Positions 42,320-53,328 of a stretch of 64,000 bases of DNA are shown here, in pieces (positions within the stretch are counted from its first letter, which is position 1; the number at the start of each line of letters is the position of its first letter). This stretch comes from Isobaculum melis. GTDB taxonomy: Bacteria; Bacillota; Bacilli; Lactobacillales; Carnobacteriaceae. Below the pieces are notes generated by a model, which searched no databases, was not told the DNA's origin, and saw only the letters and a list, made by a program, of their open reading frames with translations. The translations under genes were made by a program, and so were the position numbers. The stretch lies in assembly GCF_900111355.1 (NCBI RefSeq), contig NZ_FOHA01000007.1:1-64000 (forward strand). The letters run 5' to 3'.

Positions 42320-43117
42320 TTAACCTCTTAATAAAATAACGCCTACTGTTACAAAGGCAAAGACAATAACAGCCATTGTATCTGTGACTTCCCAATTTAA
42401 GACACGGTATTTTGTCCGACCTTCTCCACCGCGATAGCCACGCGCCTCCATAGCTGTTGCTAGTTCCTCAGCTCGATTAAAGGAGCTGACAAATAACGGA
42501 ATGAGTAATGGAATAATTGACTTCATTTGTTGAAATAGATTGCCCTCGCCAAATTCAACACCACGTGCTCTTTGTGCATTCATAATTTTAGTGGTTTCAT
42601 CCATTAAAGTTGGGACAAAGCGTAAGGCGATAGAAATCATCAATGCAATTTCATGAACCGGCAGCTTCACATATTTAAAGGGTGAAAGGATAAACTCAAT
42701 AGCATCCGTTAATTCAAGCGGAATTGTTGTAAGTGTCAGCAAAGTGGACATAAAAATAATAAACACAAAACGGCAAAAGATTAACGCTGCATTGATTAAC
42801 CCAAATTGAGAAATAGCAATGGGTCCAAAGCTGAAATAAATCTCTCCTCCACGGCTAAATAATAATTGGAGGGAAACGGTAAAAATAATCAGCCATAATA
42901 AGGGTTTTAAACCTCTTAGAAAAAAGCCAAGGCTAATTTTTGATAGCTTAATTGCAACTAAGATAAATACAGCTAAAAATAAATAAGATTGCCAATTATT
43001 TGCGAAAAATAATAAAAAGATAAAATAAATACTGCCTAATAATTTTACTCTTGGATCCAGCTGATGGACGATTGAATCGCCTGGAATATAGCGTCCAAGT
43101 ATTAATTTATCCATCAA
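42320..43117 (-). CDS. ecfT: ECF transporter transmembrane component
   Basis: 265 residues, about five membrane helices, with the cytoplasmic Ala-Arg-Gly motifs NAQRARGVEF and ATAMEARGYRGG that couple to the two ATPases. It overlaps ecfA2 by 4 bases. It serves all group II S components, including the FolT of this window. Confidence 0.94.
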   Translation of the reverse strand: MMDKLILGRYIPGDSIVHQLDPRVKLLGSIYFIFLLFFANNWQSYLFLAVFILVAIKLSKISLGFFLRGLKPLLWLIIFTVSLQLLFSRGGEIYFSFGPIAISQFGLINAALIFCRFVFIIFMSTLLTLTTIPLELTDAIEFILSPFKYVKLPVHEIALMISIALRFVPTLMDETTKIMNAQRARGVEFGEGNLFQQMKSIIPLLIPLFVSSFNRAEELATAMEARGYRGGEGRTKYRVLNWEVTDTMAVIVFAFVTVGVILLRG

Positions 43118-43983
43118 TGTCCTTCACCTTCTTCTAATAACGCAACGAGTTCCGTCACTAATTGTTGCTCATTCAATGGCATTTTAGCAAAAGACTTCCC
43201 TGTTCGCTTCGTAAATAATTCCGCAAATGCAACTGAAGTTGGGACATCCAATTGTAATTTCTTTAACCATTCTACATCTAAAAATAGCGCTTCAGGCTTT
43301 CCTTGCTTCACCACAGTTCCACCTTCTAAAATAATCATTTCATCAGCATATTCAGCCACATCATCCATATTATGTGTGACTAAAACAATGGTCATCCCTT
43401 GTTCTTGATGTAGCTGATAAAACATCTGCATCATCTCTCTACGTCCTTTAGGATCTAAGCCTGCTGTGGGCTCGTCTAAGACCAAAACTTCTGGTTCCAT
43501 GGCAAGAACCCCTGCGATTGCTACACGACGCATTTGCCCACCAGAAAGCTCAAATGGCGAGCGACTTAAAAAACTTTCATCTAAACCAACAAGTGGCATC
43601 ATTTTCTTGGCAATTGCCTGTGCATCCTCTTCTGTTACCCCAAAATTCATTGGTCCAAAGCAAATGTCCTTTTCAACAGTTTCTTCAAATAACTGTGCTT
43701 CTGGAAATTGAAAAACAATCCCGACTTTTTTACGAATTTCTTTCAGCCCTTTATTCTCAGTTGTCCCAGTAATGACACGATCACCAATGGTAACAGTTCC
43801 CTCAGTAGGCTTCATCAACGCATTTAAATGCTGTAGCACAGTGGATTTCCCACTACCTGTATGCCCAACAAGCGCTGTATAATGACCATCTTTGATAGCT
43901 AAATCCATTTCATGTAAGGCACGGTTTTGGAATGGCGTCCCTTTTTGATAAATATAGCCTACTTTTTCAAAAGTGATGTCCAT
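43114..43983 (-). CDS. ecfA2: ECF transporter ATPase A2
   Basis: 289 residues. Walker A GHTGSGKST, Q-loop FQFPEAQLFEETVEKD (typical of EcfA2), signature LSGGQMRRVA, Walker B VLVLDEPTAGLD. Partner of EcfA1 and EcfT. Overlaps the end of ecfA1 by 25 bases. Confidence 0.94.
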   Translation of the reverse strand: MDITFEKVGYIYQKGTPFQNRALHEMDLAIKDGHYTALVGHTGSGKSTVLQHLNALMKPTEGTVTIGDRVITGTTENKGLKEIRKKVGIVFQFPEAQLFEETVEKDICFGPMNFGVTEEDAQAIAKKMMPLVGLDESFLSRSPFELSGGQMRRVAIAGVLAMEPEVLVLDEPTAGLDPKGRREMMQMFYQLHQEQGMTIVLVTHNMDDVAEYADEMIILEGGTVVKQGKPEALFLDVEWLKKLQLDVPTSVAFAELFTKRTGKSFAKMPLNEQQLVTELVALLEEGEGH

Positions 43984-44801
43984 AGCCAGTCCACCATCCC
44001 TTCCTCAGTTAAATAGGATGCTGGCACAGCAATCCCTTTTTCTTTTAGTGCATACTTTAATTTTTCAGCAAAAGGAACATCTAAGCCCATTTCAATTAAT
44101 TCAGGACCATAAGCAAAAATCTCTTCTGGTGTTCCAACTTTAACTAGCTTTCCGCCCTTCATCACAAAAATACGGTTAGCATTTGCTGCTTCATCAATAT
44201 CATGTGTAATCGAAATCACGGTAAGATTTGCTGCATCCTTGATTTCCTTCACTGTATTCATCACTTCTTTACGTCCATTTGGATCTAGCATACTCGTTGC
44301 TTCATCCAAAATCATCACATCTGGCTGCAAAGCCACAACCCCTGCAATGGCCACGCGCTGTTTTTGTCCTCCTGAAAGTCTGGCAGGTTCTTTTGTCATA
44401 AAATCAGCCATATTGACTTTTTTAATGGACTCAGTGACGCGAACCAACATCTCTTCTCTTGGAACACCTGCATTTTCCAATCCAAAGGCAACATCCTCTT
44501 CAACTGTTGATCCAACAAATTGATTATCAGGATTTTGAAAGACCATTCCAATTGACTGACGAACATCCCAAATATTTTCTTCTGTTAACAAAGCACCATC
44601 AACTTTAACCGTACCAGCATTTGGCATAATTAAACCATTTAGCACTTTAGCAAGTGTTGATTTTCCCGAGCCATTATGACCAATAATTGCAATCCATTCC
44701 CCTTTTTCAATTGAAAAGGACACATCATTCAAGGCTTGGACTTCAGATTCACTTTGATATTTATAAGATAAATTATTTACTTCAATTATTTTATGAGACA
44801 T
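43959..44801 (-). CDS. ecfA1: ECF transporter ATPase A1
   Basis: 280 residues from ATG 44801 (MSHKIIEVNNLSYKYQ). Walker A GHNGSGKST, Q-loop FQNPDNQFVGSTVEEDV typical of EcfA1, signature LSGGQKQRVA, Walker B VMILDEATSMLDP. The frame is open to 44906, but GGAAG before 44801 and family length favour this start. First gene of ecfA1-ecfA2-ecfT-truA. Confidence 0.94.
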   Translation of the reverse strand: MSHKIIEVNNLSYKYQSESEVQALNDVSFSIEKGEWIAIIGHNGSGKSTLAKVLNGLIMPNAGTVKVDGALLTEENIWDVRQSIGMVFQNPDNQFVGSTVEEDVAFGLENAGVPREEMLVRVTESIKKVNMADFMTKEPARLSGGQKQRVAIAGVVALQPDVMILDEATSMLDPNGRKEVMNTVKEIKDAANLTVISITHDIDEAANANRIFVMKGGKLVKVGTPEEIFAYGPELIEMGLDVPFAEKLKYALKEKGIAVPASYLTEEGMVDWLWTSLLKK

Positions 44802-44946
44802 GGATATCTTCCACTTCCTTTTAGCTTTTACATCATTTATAACACTACCAAAAAATGAGGCCGGTTGCAATGTTTCCACGTTTATAATCAAATAAAAATA
44901 ACGCATTGATAACTTTTGCTACTTTTTATCCTATTATCCTCCAAAA

Positions 44947-44993
44947 TAAAAAATCCTACAATATCTTAATAAAAGAATATTGCAGAATTTTTA
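44947..44993 (-). terminator. intrinsic terminator of the internalin-like gene
   Basis: Imperfect stem AAAAATCCTACAATAT / ATATTGCAGAATTTTT with U-rich end on minus. Confidence 0.65.
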
Positions 44994-44999
44994 GTTATT

Positions 45000-46442
45000 T
45001 TATTTAGAAAATGCTTTTCTTCTTTGTAAAACTAAGAAACCAATACCAGCTAGAATTGTACCAAAAGCAACGGTTGCAAATGAACTTGTACTTTCAGCAG
45101 TCTTTGGTAATGCTGCTGGCTCTGTTTCTTTTTCAACTGCTTTTGGTGCTGTTGCGACTTCTTGATTCTCTTCAACAACAGGCGGTGTTGGATCTTCTGG
45201 TTTCACTTCTGGTTTTTCCTTAGGATCCTCAATGATTGAGTCTTGGATAACATGAACCACAACCTGTACAGGTGTTGCTTGGTTGCCAGAAGCATCTACT
45301 GCATTTAAAGTAACCGTATAATCTCCGATGATATTGAAATTTACTGCTGTTGAAAAATCACTTGTTATCACAGAGCCATCATCTGTACTTGCTTGAATCT
45401 CACTTAGAAATTCTGCTTCAGTTTTAACAGTTGCTTGTGGATAACTGATTTCAGGATCTGCTGTAATAATCGGCGCAGTTGTATCCGTCACTAGTGGAAT
45501 AAAAACATCTCCACTAAAAGGAACGCTGATGCCATTTAAGGTAACAGTTGTATTAAATGTGAACGCGACACCTGCTTCATTTGCAGGGATATTTTCCCAA
45601 ACAAATTCATCATTTTCATAAACACCATTATCAGAAATTGTCGCTGGTGCAACAAACTGCTGTAATTCATTCATAATTGGATTGCTCATACGCACTTCGC
45701 CATTAATCAATAAAACTGGATCCAGTGTGATTCTTTGATTGGTTAAGTAAAATTTCGTCACACTTGTCATACCATTAAAAATACTTGGATCTAATAATTG
45801 ATTCCCTCTAAGATTCAAGTTTGTTAAATTATTTAACTGAGTAAGTGGACTAAAGTCTTTCACCTTCGCACCAATTGTAATACTTTTCAATGCTGTTAAA
45901 TTACTTAATACTGAAATATCTTCCACTTCAGTATTGAACAATGTCAGTGTTTCCAGTTTCGTTAAATCTTTCAATGGTGTCACATCTTCAATTGCTGTAT
46001 AACTTGCATAAATGTCATCAATATTGGTTAGTCCACTAATTGGGGATAAATCAACAATCGCACTTGCTGCAAGCGTTAGCTTCCTCATATTGATTAAGTT
46101 GGAAATTGGAGATAAGTCTGTTACTAAGCTACCTCCAGTGGTTAACTCTTCAAGATTTACAAGATGCTCTAACCCGGCTATATTTTTTACTGCTTTAGGA
46201 TCTGTTTGGCTACTTGTTGATAAGTCTAATTTTTTAATCGTTGCCAATTCTGCTTCTGTTACAGAATCTGTAATTGCTGTTTTTCCTAAAGCTGCTCTAA
46301 TTTTTTCAGCTACATTCTCATCTGGGAATATCTCTGTAATTGCTGCTGGGAATGCGACTTCTTCAGCTTGTGTGGTTAAGTGGTAACTATGTAAACCGAT
46401 GATTACTACTAATGCAAGAATCATTAATTTTAATTTTTTCAT
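45000..46442 (-). CDS. internalin-like leucine-rich-repeat surface protein, LPXTG-type anchor
   Basis: 480 residues: signal peptide (cut near TTQAEE), an internalin-like cap (FPDENVAEKIRAALGK), about seven 22-residue leucine-rich repeats (80-240, e.g. LSPISNLINMRKLTLAASAIVD), an Ig-like inter-repeat region, a DUF5011/cadherin-like domain (APIITADPEISYPQ...), a Pro/Glu linker, and a sorting signal LPKTAES with hydrophobic helix and RRKAFSK tail. The anchor motif has Ala in place of the usual Gly. It is inserted between rplQ and ecfA1, where the conserved cluster normally has none. Probably an adhesin; the partner is unknown. Confidence 0.82.
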   Translation of the reverse strand: MKKLKLMILALVVIIGLHSYHLTTQAEEVAFPAAITEIFPDENVAEKIRAALGKTAITDSVTEAELATIKKLDLSTSSQTDPKAVKNIAGLEHLVNLEELTTGGSLVTDLSPISNLINMRKLTLAASAIVDLSPISGLTNIDDIYASYTAIEDVTPLKDLTKLETLTLFNTEVEDISVLSNLTALKSITIGAKVKDFSPLTQLNNLTNLNLRGNQLLDPSIFNGMTSVTKFYLTNQRITLDPVLLINGEVRMSNPIMNELQQFVAPATISDNGVYENDEFVWENIPANEAGVAFTFNTTVTLNGISVPFSGDVFIPLVTDTTAPIITADPEISYPQATVKTEAEFLSEIQASTDDGSVITSDFSTAVNFNIIGDYTVTLNAVDASGNQATPVQVVVHVIQDSIIEDPKEKPEVKPEDPTPPVVEENQEVATAPKAVEKETEPAALPKTAESTSSFATVAFGTILAGIGFLVLQRRKAFSK

Positions 46443-46464
46443 ACTCCTCCCCCTCTATACTATC

Positions 46465-46493
46465 ATCATATACCAATATTTCTTTTGTTACAA
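46465..46493 (-). promoter_or_regulatory. sigma-A promoter of the internalin-like gene
   Basis: TTGTAA (46488-46493), 17 bases, TATGAT (46465-46470) on minus; AGGGGGAGGAG ribosome binding site follows. Confidence 0.6.
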
Positions 46494-46534
46494 GAGCATA
46501 AGCGTTTTTTTGTTATTCTTTTACATTTTCCACA

Positions 46535-46571
46535 TAAAAAAAGCCAAGACAAATGATTGCTTTGTCTTGGC
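46535..46571 (-). terminator. intrinsic terminator of the alpha operon (rplQ)
   Basis: Perfect stem GCCAAGACAAA / TTTGTCTTGGC and TTTTTTT on minus. An additional hairpin CTTAGAAAG/CTTTCTAAG lies at 46623-46645 without a T-tract. Confidence 0.85.
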
Positions 46572-46730
46572 CTACCTAGCTTTCAAAAAAAAAAAGCACT
46601 TTATATGATGAATTTGTTTCTCCTTAGAAAGACCTGCTTTCTAAGAAGAAACTTCGAGCTAGACTTGGAAAAGTTCATTTCCATCATCATAACACTCTTT
46701 ACACACATCTATAAAAGTGAACTATTTCGA

Positions 46731-47111
46731 TTAAACTAATTCAATGATAACCATTTGTGCAGCGTCTCCACGACGTGGTGCTGTTTTCATGATACGAGTG
46801 TATCCACCTTGACGGTCAGAATAACGTGGTGCAACATCACTAAATAGTTTTTGTAACGCTGAAACTACAACTACATCTTCGCCTTCTTCTTTAACTTCAG
46901 CAACTTCATTTCTTACGAAAGCAGCAGCTTGACGGCGAGCATGTAAATCTCCACGTTTACCTAAAGTAATCATTTTTTCTGTAGTTGAGCGAATTTCCTT
47001 CGCACGAGCTTCAGTAGTAACGATACGTTCGTTAATGATTAGGTCTGTAGTTAAATCGCGCAACATTGCTTTACGTTGTGAACTTGTACGTCCCAATTTA
47101 CGGTAACCCAT
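46731..47111 (-). CDS. rplQ: 50S ribosomal protein L17
   Basis: 126 residues, [23 protein letters not shown] at the N-terminus. Last gene of the S10-spc-alpha run; terminator at 46535-46571. Confidence 0.97.
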   Translation of the reverse strand: MGYRKLGRTSSQRKAMLRDLTTDLIINERIVTTEARAKEIRSTTEKMITLGKRGDLHARRQAAAFVRNEVAEVKEEGEDVVVVSALQKLFSDVAPRYSDRQGGYTRIMKTAPRRGDAAQMVIIELV

Positions 47112-47141
47112 CTTGATTTCCCTCCTTCAGTAACTGTACAA

Positions 47142-48086
47142 CTAATCGTCTTGACGCAAACCTAAACTTAGCTCAGCTAATTTTAGTTTCACTTCTTCAA
47201 GTGATTTACGACCTAGATTGCGTACTTTAATCATTTCAGCTTCAGACTTGTCAGTCAATTCTTGAACAGAGTTAATACCAGCACGTTTCAAACAGTTGTA
47301 TGAACGTACAGATAAATCTAATTCTTCAATTGTCATTTCAAGCATTTTTTCTTTTTGAGTTTCTTCTTTTTCTACCATAATTTCAGCCTTGCGAGCTTCG
47401 TCAGTTAGATTTACAAAGATATTCAAGTGTTCAGTTAAGATTTTAGCAGCTAAGCTAACGCCTTCTTCTGGACTAATAGAACCATCTGTCCATACATCAA
47501 GTGTTAATTTGTCAAAGTTTTCTTTTTGACCCACTCGCGTATTTTCAACTTGATAGTTCACACGACTAACTGGGGTGTATATCGAGTCGATTGGTAATAC
47601 ACCAATTGGCATATCATCGTGTTTATTTTGGTCAGCTTGAACATAGCCACGACCTGATCTTGCTGTCAAACGTACATGGAAATGTGCGCCTTCTGCAACA
47701 GTACAAATATATAAATCTGGATTTAAGATTTCAACATCACTGTCAAAAGTGATATCTGCCGCTGTTACAACTGCAGGACCTTTCACATCGATTTCAATCG
47801 TTTTATCTTCACCAGAATATAACTTGAGTGCTAGTTTTTTGATATTCAAAATAATTGATGTAACGTCTTCAACAACACCATCAACTGTTGAGAATTCATG
47901 TAAAACACCATCTATTTGAATGCTTGTTACTGCTGCTCCTGGAAGAGAAGACAATAAGATACGACGTAAAGAATTACCTAAAGTTGTACCATAACCGCGT
48001 TCTAGTGGTTCTACAACGAATTTACCAAATTTGGCATCCTCGCTAATCTCAATCGTTTCAATTCTTGGTTTCTCAATTTCGATCAT
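47142..48086 (-). CDS. rpoA: RNA polymerase alpha subunit
   Basis: 314 residues: N-terminal dimer domain ([19 protein letters not shown]) and the C-terminal domain (about 245-310, [19 protein letters not shown]) that contacts UP elements and activators. Between rpsK and rplQ as usual. Confidence 0.97.
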   Translation of the reverse strand: MIEIEKPRIETIEISEDAKFGKFVVEPLERGYGTTLGNSLRRILLSSLPGAAVTSIQIDGVLHEFSTVDGVVEDVTSIILNIKKLALKLYSGEDKTIEIDVKGPAVVTAADITFDSDVEILNPDLYICTVAEGAHFHVRLTARSGRGYVQADQNKHDDMPIGVLPIDSIYTPVSRVNYQVENTRVGQKENFDKLTLDVWTDGSISPEEGVSLAAKILTEHLNIFVNLTDEARKAEIMVEKEETQKEKMLEMTIEELDLSVRSYNCLKRAGINSVQELTDKSEAEMIKVRNLGRKSLEEVKLKLAELSLGLRQDD

Positions 48087-48160
48087 TATTACTTACCCCT
48101 TTCAAAACGTCATTTGCCTTGTTTTAGTGCATTTAGATTTCCTAATAATGCAGCTGTAGG

Positions 48161-48550
48161 TTAAACACGACGGCGTTTTGGAGGACGGCATCCATTATGA
48201 GGAACTGGTGTTACGTCACGAATTGCTGTAACTTCTAAACCAGTAGCTTGTAGTGAACGAATTGCTGCTTCACGTCCTGAACCAGGACCTTTAACTGCAA
48301 CTTCTACAGTTCTCATACCATGCTCCATACATACTTTAGCAGCATTTTCAGCTGCCATTTGTGCTGCAAATGGAGTTGATTTACGACTACCTCTAAATCC
48401 TAGTGCACCAGCTGATGACCAAGAAATAGCATTTCCATGCATATCGGTAATCATTACAATTGTATTATTAAAAGTAGAACGGATATGTGCAATCCCAGCT
48501 TCTACATTCTTTTTCACACGACGTTTGCGTACGACTTTTTTACCTGCCAT
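48161..48550 (-). CDS. rpsK: 30S ribosomal protein S11
   Basis: 129 residues, [30 protein letters not shown] and the basic end [10 protein letters not shown]. Alpha operon order rpsM-rpsK-rpoA. Confidence 0.97.
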   Translation of the reverse strand: MAGKKVVRKRRVKKNVEAGIAHIRSTFNNTIVMITDMHGNAISWSSAGALGFRGSRKSTPFAAQMAAENAAKVCMEHGMRTVEVAVKGPGSGREAAIRSLQATGLEVTAIRDVTPVPHNGCRPPKRRRV

Positions 48551-48578
48551 GAAGTTTTACCTCCTCTACTTATTTAAA

Positions 48579-48944
48579 TTATTTTTTCTTGCCGGCAACT
48601 GTTCTAGCTGGGCCTTTACGTGTGCGCGCGTTGTTCTTAGTATTTTGACCTCGAACTGGTAACCCGCGACGATGACGAATGCCTCGGTAAGATCCGATTT
48701 CCATCAATCGTTTGATGTTTAAGTTCACTTCACGACGAAGATCCCCTTCAACTTTCAATGTGTCGATTTCAGCACGGATACGATCTAATTGATCATTTGT
48801 TAATTCACGTACACGAGTATCTTCTGATACCTCTGCTTTTGCTAATACTTTCTGAGAAGTATTCTTACCGATTCCATAAATGTAAGTTAGAGAAATTACT
48901 ACACGTTTGTCACGTGGAATATCTACACCTGCAATACGAGCCAT
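48579..48944 (-). CDS. rpsM: 30S ribosomal protein S13
   Basis: 121 residues, [25 protein letters not shown] and the helical tail [15 protein letters not shown]. Confidence 0.97.
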   Translation of the reverse strand: MARIAGVDIPRDKRVVISLTYIYGIGKNTSQKVLAKAEVSEDTRVRELTNDQLDRIRAEIDTLKVEGDLRREVNLNIKRLMEIGSYRGIRHRRGLPVRGQNTKNNARTRKGPARTVAGKKK

Positions 48945-48971
48945 TACAATTACACCTCCTGTTATTTTATA

Positions 48972-49085
48972 TTATCCTTGACGTTGTTTGTGTTTAGGAT
49001 TTTCACAAATCACCATAACACGACCATTACGACGGATTACTTTACATTTTTCACAAATCTTTTTTACTGATGGTCTTACTTTCAT
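48972..49085 (-). CDS. rpmJ: 50S ribosomal protein L36
   Basis: 37 residues: [19 protein letters not shown] through RQG, with the zinc-ligand set Cys-x2-Cys-x12-Cys-x4-His (zinc-binding form). ATG 49085 with GGGAGG upstream. Between infA and rpsM in the canonical order. Confidence 0.96.
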   Translation of the reverse strand: MKVRPSVKKICEKCKVIRRNGRVMVICENPKHKQRQG

Positions 49086-49119
49086 AAATAATACCTCCCA
49101 TATTATTGACGGAGTGCGA

Positions 49120-49338
49120 TTATTTAAAGCGATAGGTAATTCTACCACGTGTTAAATCATACGGGGACAGTTCTACCGTTACTTTGTCTCCAGGTAAAAT
49201 TCGAATGTAGTGCATACGGATTTTTCCTGAAACATGAGCCAATACTACATGGCCATTTTCAAGTTCCACTTTAAACATTGCATTCGGCAATGTGTCAACG
49301 ACTGTACCTTCTATTTCAATGACATCGTCTTTCGCCAC
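49120..49338 (-). CDS. infA: translation initiation factor IF-1
   Basis: 72 residues from GTG 49338 ([21 protein letters not shown]), AGGAGG 8 bases before. S1-like OB fold, ends [10 protein letters not shown]. The frame open to 49404 is leader. Confidence 0.96.
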   Translation of the reverse strand: MAKDDVIEIEGTVVDTLPNAMFKVELENGHVVLAHVSGKIRMHYIRILPGDKVTVELSPYDLTRGRITYRFK

Positions 49339-49474
49339 GCCTTGTACCTCCTTAGAATTGTTTCGCATTGTTACGCGATAAATGGCGAGGGCATCTGCAC
49401 TCACCGTTTGTTCATAATCTCAACCTATTAATTTTAACACAAATTTGGAGTAATGAACAGACAAAATCTAACAG

Positions 49475-49503
49475 ATTATATCATACTCTTCCATCTGTGA
49501 CAA
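49475..49503 (-). promoter_or_regulatory. internal sigma-A promoter upstream of infA
   Basis: TTGTCA (49498-49503), 17 bases, TATAAT (49475-49480) on minus in the 258-base adk-infA gap. The expected leader is about 130 nt. It would make infA-rpmJ-rpsM-rpsK-rpoA-rplQ partly independent of the spc genes. Confidence 0.65.
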
Positions 49504-49596
49504 GCTAATCAAACCGAACAACGTACATTGCAACACTTTCATAAGGCAAGCCTATAGCGATTCTCCCATATCGTGAAGAACACAAATCAGGGATTC

Positions 49597-50256
<660 letters not shown>

Positions 50257-50299
50257 TTAAAAGTAAGAATGAGTGTTGAGGAAACCTCAACACTTACCC

Positions 50300-51601
50300 T
50301 TAATTGATAAATCCACGGTAGTTACGTTTGGCAACTTGACCTTCAAGCTGTCTCATTGTATCTAGTGCAACACCTACAATAATTAATAGACTTGTACCAC
50401 CTAGCATAATGCCTTGTGGTAATTTCCATAAATTAGATGCAAGAATCGGTAAAATTGCAATGAGTCCTAAGAAAAGCGCACCTACAGTACTTAGACGAAC
50501 TAAGAGTTTAGAGATGTATTTTTCAGTTCCTTTACCAGGACGGACACTTGGAATATACCCACCTTGTTTTTGTAAGTTTTCTGCTACTTTTTCTGGATTT
50601 ACTTGAATAAATGCATAGAAGTAGGTAAATACAATAATTAATACTGCATAAAGTACAGCACCAATTGGTTTTTGGTAATCAAATATACTGTTTAACACTT
50701 TAAACCATTGTTGATTTCCTTGACTTGTTGCAAAAAGTTGCAAAATAGTTTGTGGCGTAATAATAAATGAACTGGCAAAGATTACTGGAATAACCCCTGC
50801 TGAATTCACTTTCAATGGTAAGTGTGTGCTTTGAGAGCCAGTAAGCTGACTACCTGCACGTTTAGAATATTGAATTGGAATTTTTCTAGCAGCTTGTTGC
50901 ATATAAATAACAAGTACGACGATTAATAAAATCGCGACAACTAACGCTACTGTAAACCCAATTTTCATTGGTAATTGTTTGCCAGCATTTTTAAGTTGTT
51001 GATTATAGAAGTTCATGATTCCCTCAGGAATACGTGAAACAATCCCAGCGAAGATAATAATCGATGTTCCATTTCCCATTCCATAAGCAGTAATTTGCTC
51101 ACCTATCCACATTAAGAACATTGTACCAGCAGTCAAAATGAGTGCAATACTTAGATAAGTAGTTGTACCTGGATTTTTAATAAAACCAAATGCTGCTAAG
51201 CTATTGAAACCAAAGGAAATTCCGAAAGATTGGATAAAGGCCAAAACGATTGTCAAGTAACGAGTTACTTGATTCAACTTTTTACGACCAACTTCTCCTT
51301 GTTTTGACCACTCTACAAACTTTGGAATAATATCCATTTGTAAAAGTTGTACAACAATCGAAGCAGTAATATAAGGTGAAACCCCCATAGCAAAGATCGA
51401 ATAATTTCCTAATTGTCCACCACTAAATGTATTTAATAATCCAAAAATCCCTGAGTCACCTAAGTTCCCCAATGCTTTTGCATTAACGCCAGGAACGGTT
51501 AAATGCGCTCCTAGACGATATACAATTAATAGACCTAATGTGAATAAAATTTTACTTCTAATGTCTTTTGCTTTGAAAAAATTCGCTAAGTTTTTGAACA
51601 T
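50300..51601 (-). CDS. secY: preprotein translocase subunit SecY
   Basis: 433 residues with ten membrane helices; plug and pore regions LGAHLTVPGVNAKAL and GVSPYITASIVVQLLQMDIIP. Channel of the Sec system. Its ATG overlaps the rplO stop by one base. Confidence 0.97.
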   Translation of the reverse strand: MFKNLANFFKAKDIRSKILFTLGLLIVYRLGAHLTVPGVNAKALGNLGDSGIFGLLNTFSGGQLGNYSIFAMGVSPYITASIVVQLLQMDIIPKFVEWSKQGEVGRKKLNQVTRYLTIVLAFIQSFGISFGFNSLAAFGFIKNPGTTTYLSIALILTAGTMFLMWIGEQITAYGMGNGTSIIIFAGIVSRIPEGIMNFYNQQLKNAGKQLPMKIGFTVALVVAILLIVVLVIYMQQAARKIPIQYSKRAGSQLTGSQSTHLPLKVNSAGVIPVIFASSFIITPQTILQLFATSQGNQQWFKVLNSIFDYQKPIGAVLYAVLIIVFTYFYAFIQVNPEKVAENLQKQGGYIPSVRPGKGTEKYISKLLVRLSTVGALFLGLIAILPILASNLWKLPQGIMLGGTSLLIIVGVALDTMRQLEGQVAKRNYRGFIN

Positions 51602-52041
51602 TAGATCACCTCAACAGAACCACCAGCAGCTTCAATAGCTTGTTTTGCTGCTTCTGAGAATTTGTTCGCTTTTACAGTTAATTTTTTCTCAACTTGACCG
51701 TTACCTAGAACTTTAATTCCAGATTTTTCATTTTTGATGATTCCAGTTTCCACTAGCATAGCTGGTGTTACTTCTGTTCCATCTTCAAAACGATTAAGTG
51801 TTTCTAAATTAACAATCGCAAATTCTTTACGGTTGATATTTGTGAATCCACGTTTAGGCACACGACGGAATAATGGTGTTTGACCACCTTCAAATCCTAG
51901 ACGTACACCGCCACCTGAACGAGAGTTTTGTCCTTTTTGACCACGACCTGAAGTTTTACCGTTACCAGATGAAGTTCCACGTCCAACGCGATTGCGTTCT
52001 TTACGAGAACCTTCTGCAGGTTTTAATTCATGAAGTTTCAT
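51601..52041 (-). CDS. rplO: 50S ribosomal protein L15
   Basis: 146 residues, glycine-arginine-rich N-terminus ([19 protein letters not shown]). Confidence 0.97.
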   Translation of the reverse strand: MKLHELKPAEGSRKERNRVGRGTSSGNGKTSGRGQKGQNSRSGGGVRLGFEGGQTPLFRRVPKRGFTNINRKEFAIVNLETLNRFEDGTEVTPAMLVETGIIKNEKSGIKVLGNGQVEKKLTVKANKFSEAAKQAIEAAGGSVEVI

Positions 52042-52085
52042 ATAGAATGAGCACCTCCTTATTTTTAACTATCTTACAAAGTTTT

Positions 52086-52265
52086 TTAAACTTCTTTAAC
52101 GTCCACTAAATGCGAAATTGTGTTAACCATGCCTTTGATTGCATCATTAGCAGGTTTAGTCACTGTGCTGTTAAGTTTAGTTAAACCTAAAGCTTTCGCA
52201 GTATCTTTTTGATTTTGAGGACGTCCGATAACGCTACGTTTTAAAGTAATCTCTAAATTAGCCAT
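52086..52265 (-). CDS. rpmD: 50S ribosomal protein L30
   Basis: 59 residues: [19 protein letters not shown] ... [24 protein letters not shown] precedes ATG 52265. Between rpsE and rplO. Confidence 0.96.
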   Translation of the reverse strand: MANLEITLKRSVIGRPQNQKDTAKALGLTKLNSTVTKPANDAIKGMVNTISHLVDVKEV

Positions 52266-52282
52266 TTCTTATTGTCCTCCTT

Positions 52283-52783
52283 CTATCCTAAGATTTCTTC
52301 TACAGTTTTGCCACGAAGTGCAGCAACTTCTTCAACACGTTTTAATTGTTGAATTCCGTTGATTGTTGCACGTACCATGTTAATTGGTGTGCTTGAACCA
52401 AGTGATTTACTTGTAATATCAGCAATACCTGCTAACTCTAGTACGGAACGAACTGGACCACCAGCGCTAATCCCTGAACCGGCTACAGCTGGTTTCATTA
52501 GGATATAACCGCCGCCGAAACGTCCAATAACTTCGTGAGGAAACGTTGCGTTTACCATTGGTACTTCCACAAGATTCTTTTTAGCATCTTCAATCGCTTT
52601 GCGGATTGCTTCTGGTACTTCTTGTGCTTTACCAGTACCAAATCCTACGTGTCCGTTTTTATCACCTACAACAACTAATGCAGCAAAGCGTAGACGACGT
52701 CCACCTTTAACAACTTTAGTTACGCGGTTGATCGCAACAACACGATCTTCTAATTCCAAATGAGTTGGATCGATATAAACCAT
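52283..52783 (-). CDS. rpsE: 30S ribosomal protein S5
   Basis: 166 residues, with the dsRNA-binding-like N-domain [26 protein letters not shown]. Normal length. Confidence 0.97.
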   Translation of the reverse strand: MVYIDPTHLELEDRVVAINRVTKVVKGGRRLRFAALVVVGDKNGHVGFGTGKAQEVPEAIRKAIEDAKKNLVEVPMVNATFPHEVIGRFGGGYILMKPAVAGSGISAGGPVRSVLELAGIADITSKSLGSSTPINMVRATINGIQQLKRVEEVAALRGKTVEEILG

Positions 52784-52803
52784 GAATGGTGTTCCTCCTT
52801 CTA

Positions 52804-53160
52804 TTAAAATTCTAGTCCATTTTCACGTGCTGCTTCAGCTAAAGCTTGCACACGTCCATGGTAAAGGTATCCACCACGGTCGAAAACTACTTCTTTAATG
52901 CCTTTTTCAGCAGCGCGTTTTGCAACAAGAGCACCGACTGCAGTTGCAGCTGTAGCTTTTGTTTCGCCTGAAACTTCTTTGTCTAATGTAGATGCACTTG
53001 CTAGCGTTACACCCGCTACGTCATCAATTACTTGAGCGTAGATGTTTTTATTAGAACGGAAAACGTTCAATCGTGGGCACTCTGCAGTACCAGAGATTTT
53101 AGAACGAACTCTTGCGTGTCGTTTTTGACGCACTTTATTTTTATCTGGTTTTGTAATCAC
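52804..53160 (-). CDS. rplR: 50S ribosomal protein L18
   Basis: 118 residues from GTG 53160 ([21 protein letters not shown]) behind GAGGTG; the frame is open to 53169. Binds 5S rRNA. Confidence 0.96.
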   Translation of the reverse strand: MITKPDKNKVRQKRHARVRSKISGTAECPRLNVFRSNKNIYAQVIDDVAGVTLASASTLDKEVSGETKATAATAVGALVAKRAAEKGIKEVVFDRGGYLYHGRVQALAEAARENGLEF

Positions 53161-53328
53161 AATTGTCACCTCTTTTAGTTAATGATATTGCTACTTATCG
53201 TAACAATATACGAGTTGCGGAAAATAGAAGCAGCAAGACAAGACAAACTTCTTTTAACAAAGTTAAACTTTATTAAAACAACTTTTCCTTGTTGCCCCGT
53301 TACAAGCCATTTTCCTATGCAGCTCTTA
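53161..53328 (-). promoter_or_regulatory. unusually long rplF-rplR gap with hairpins
   Basis: Neighbouring spc genes are separated by about 15-40 bases, but this gap is about 168. On minus it holds AACAA-GGAAAAG-TTGTT and TATTGTTAC-GATAA-GTAGCAATA, the second ending close to the rplR ribosome binding site. No T-tract terminator and no ORF with a ribosome binding site. Confidence 0.4.
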
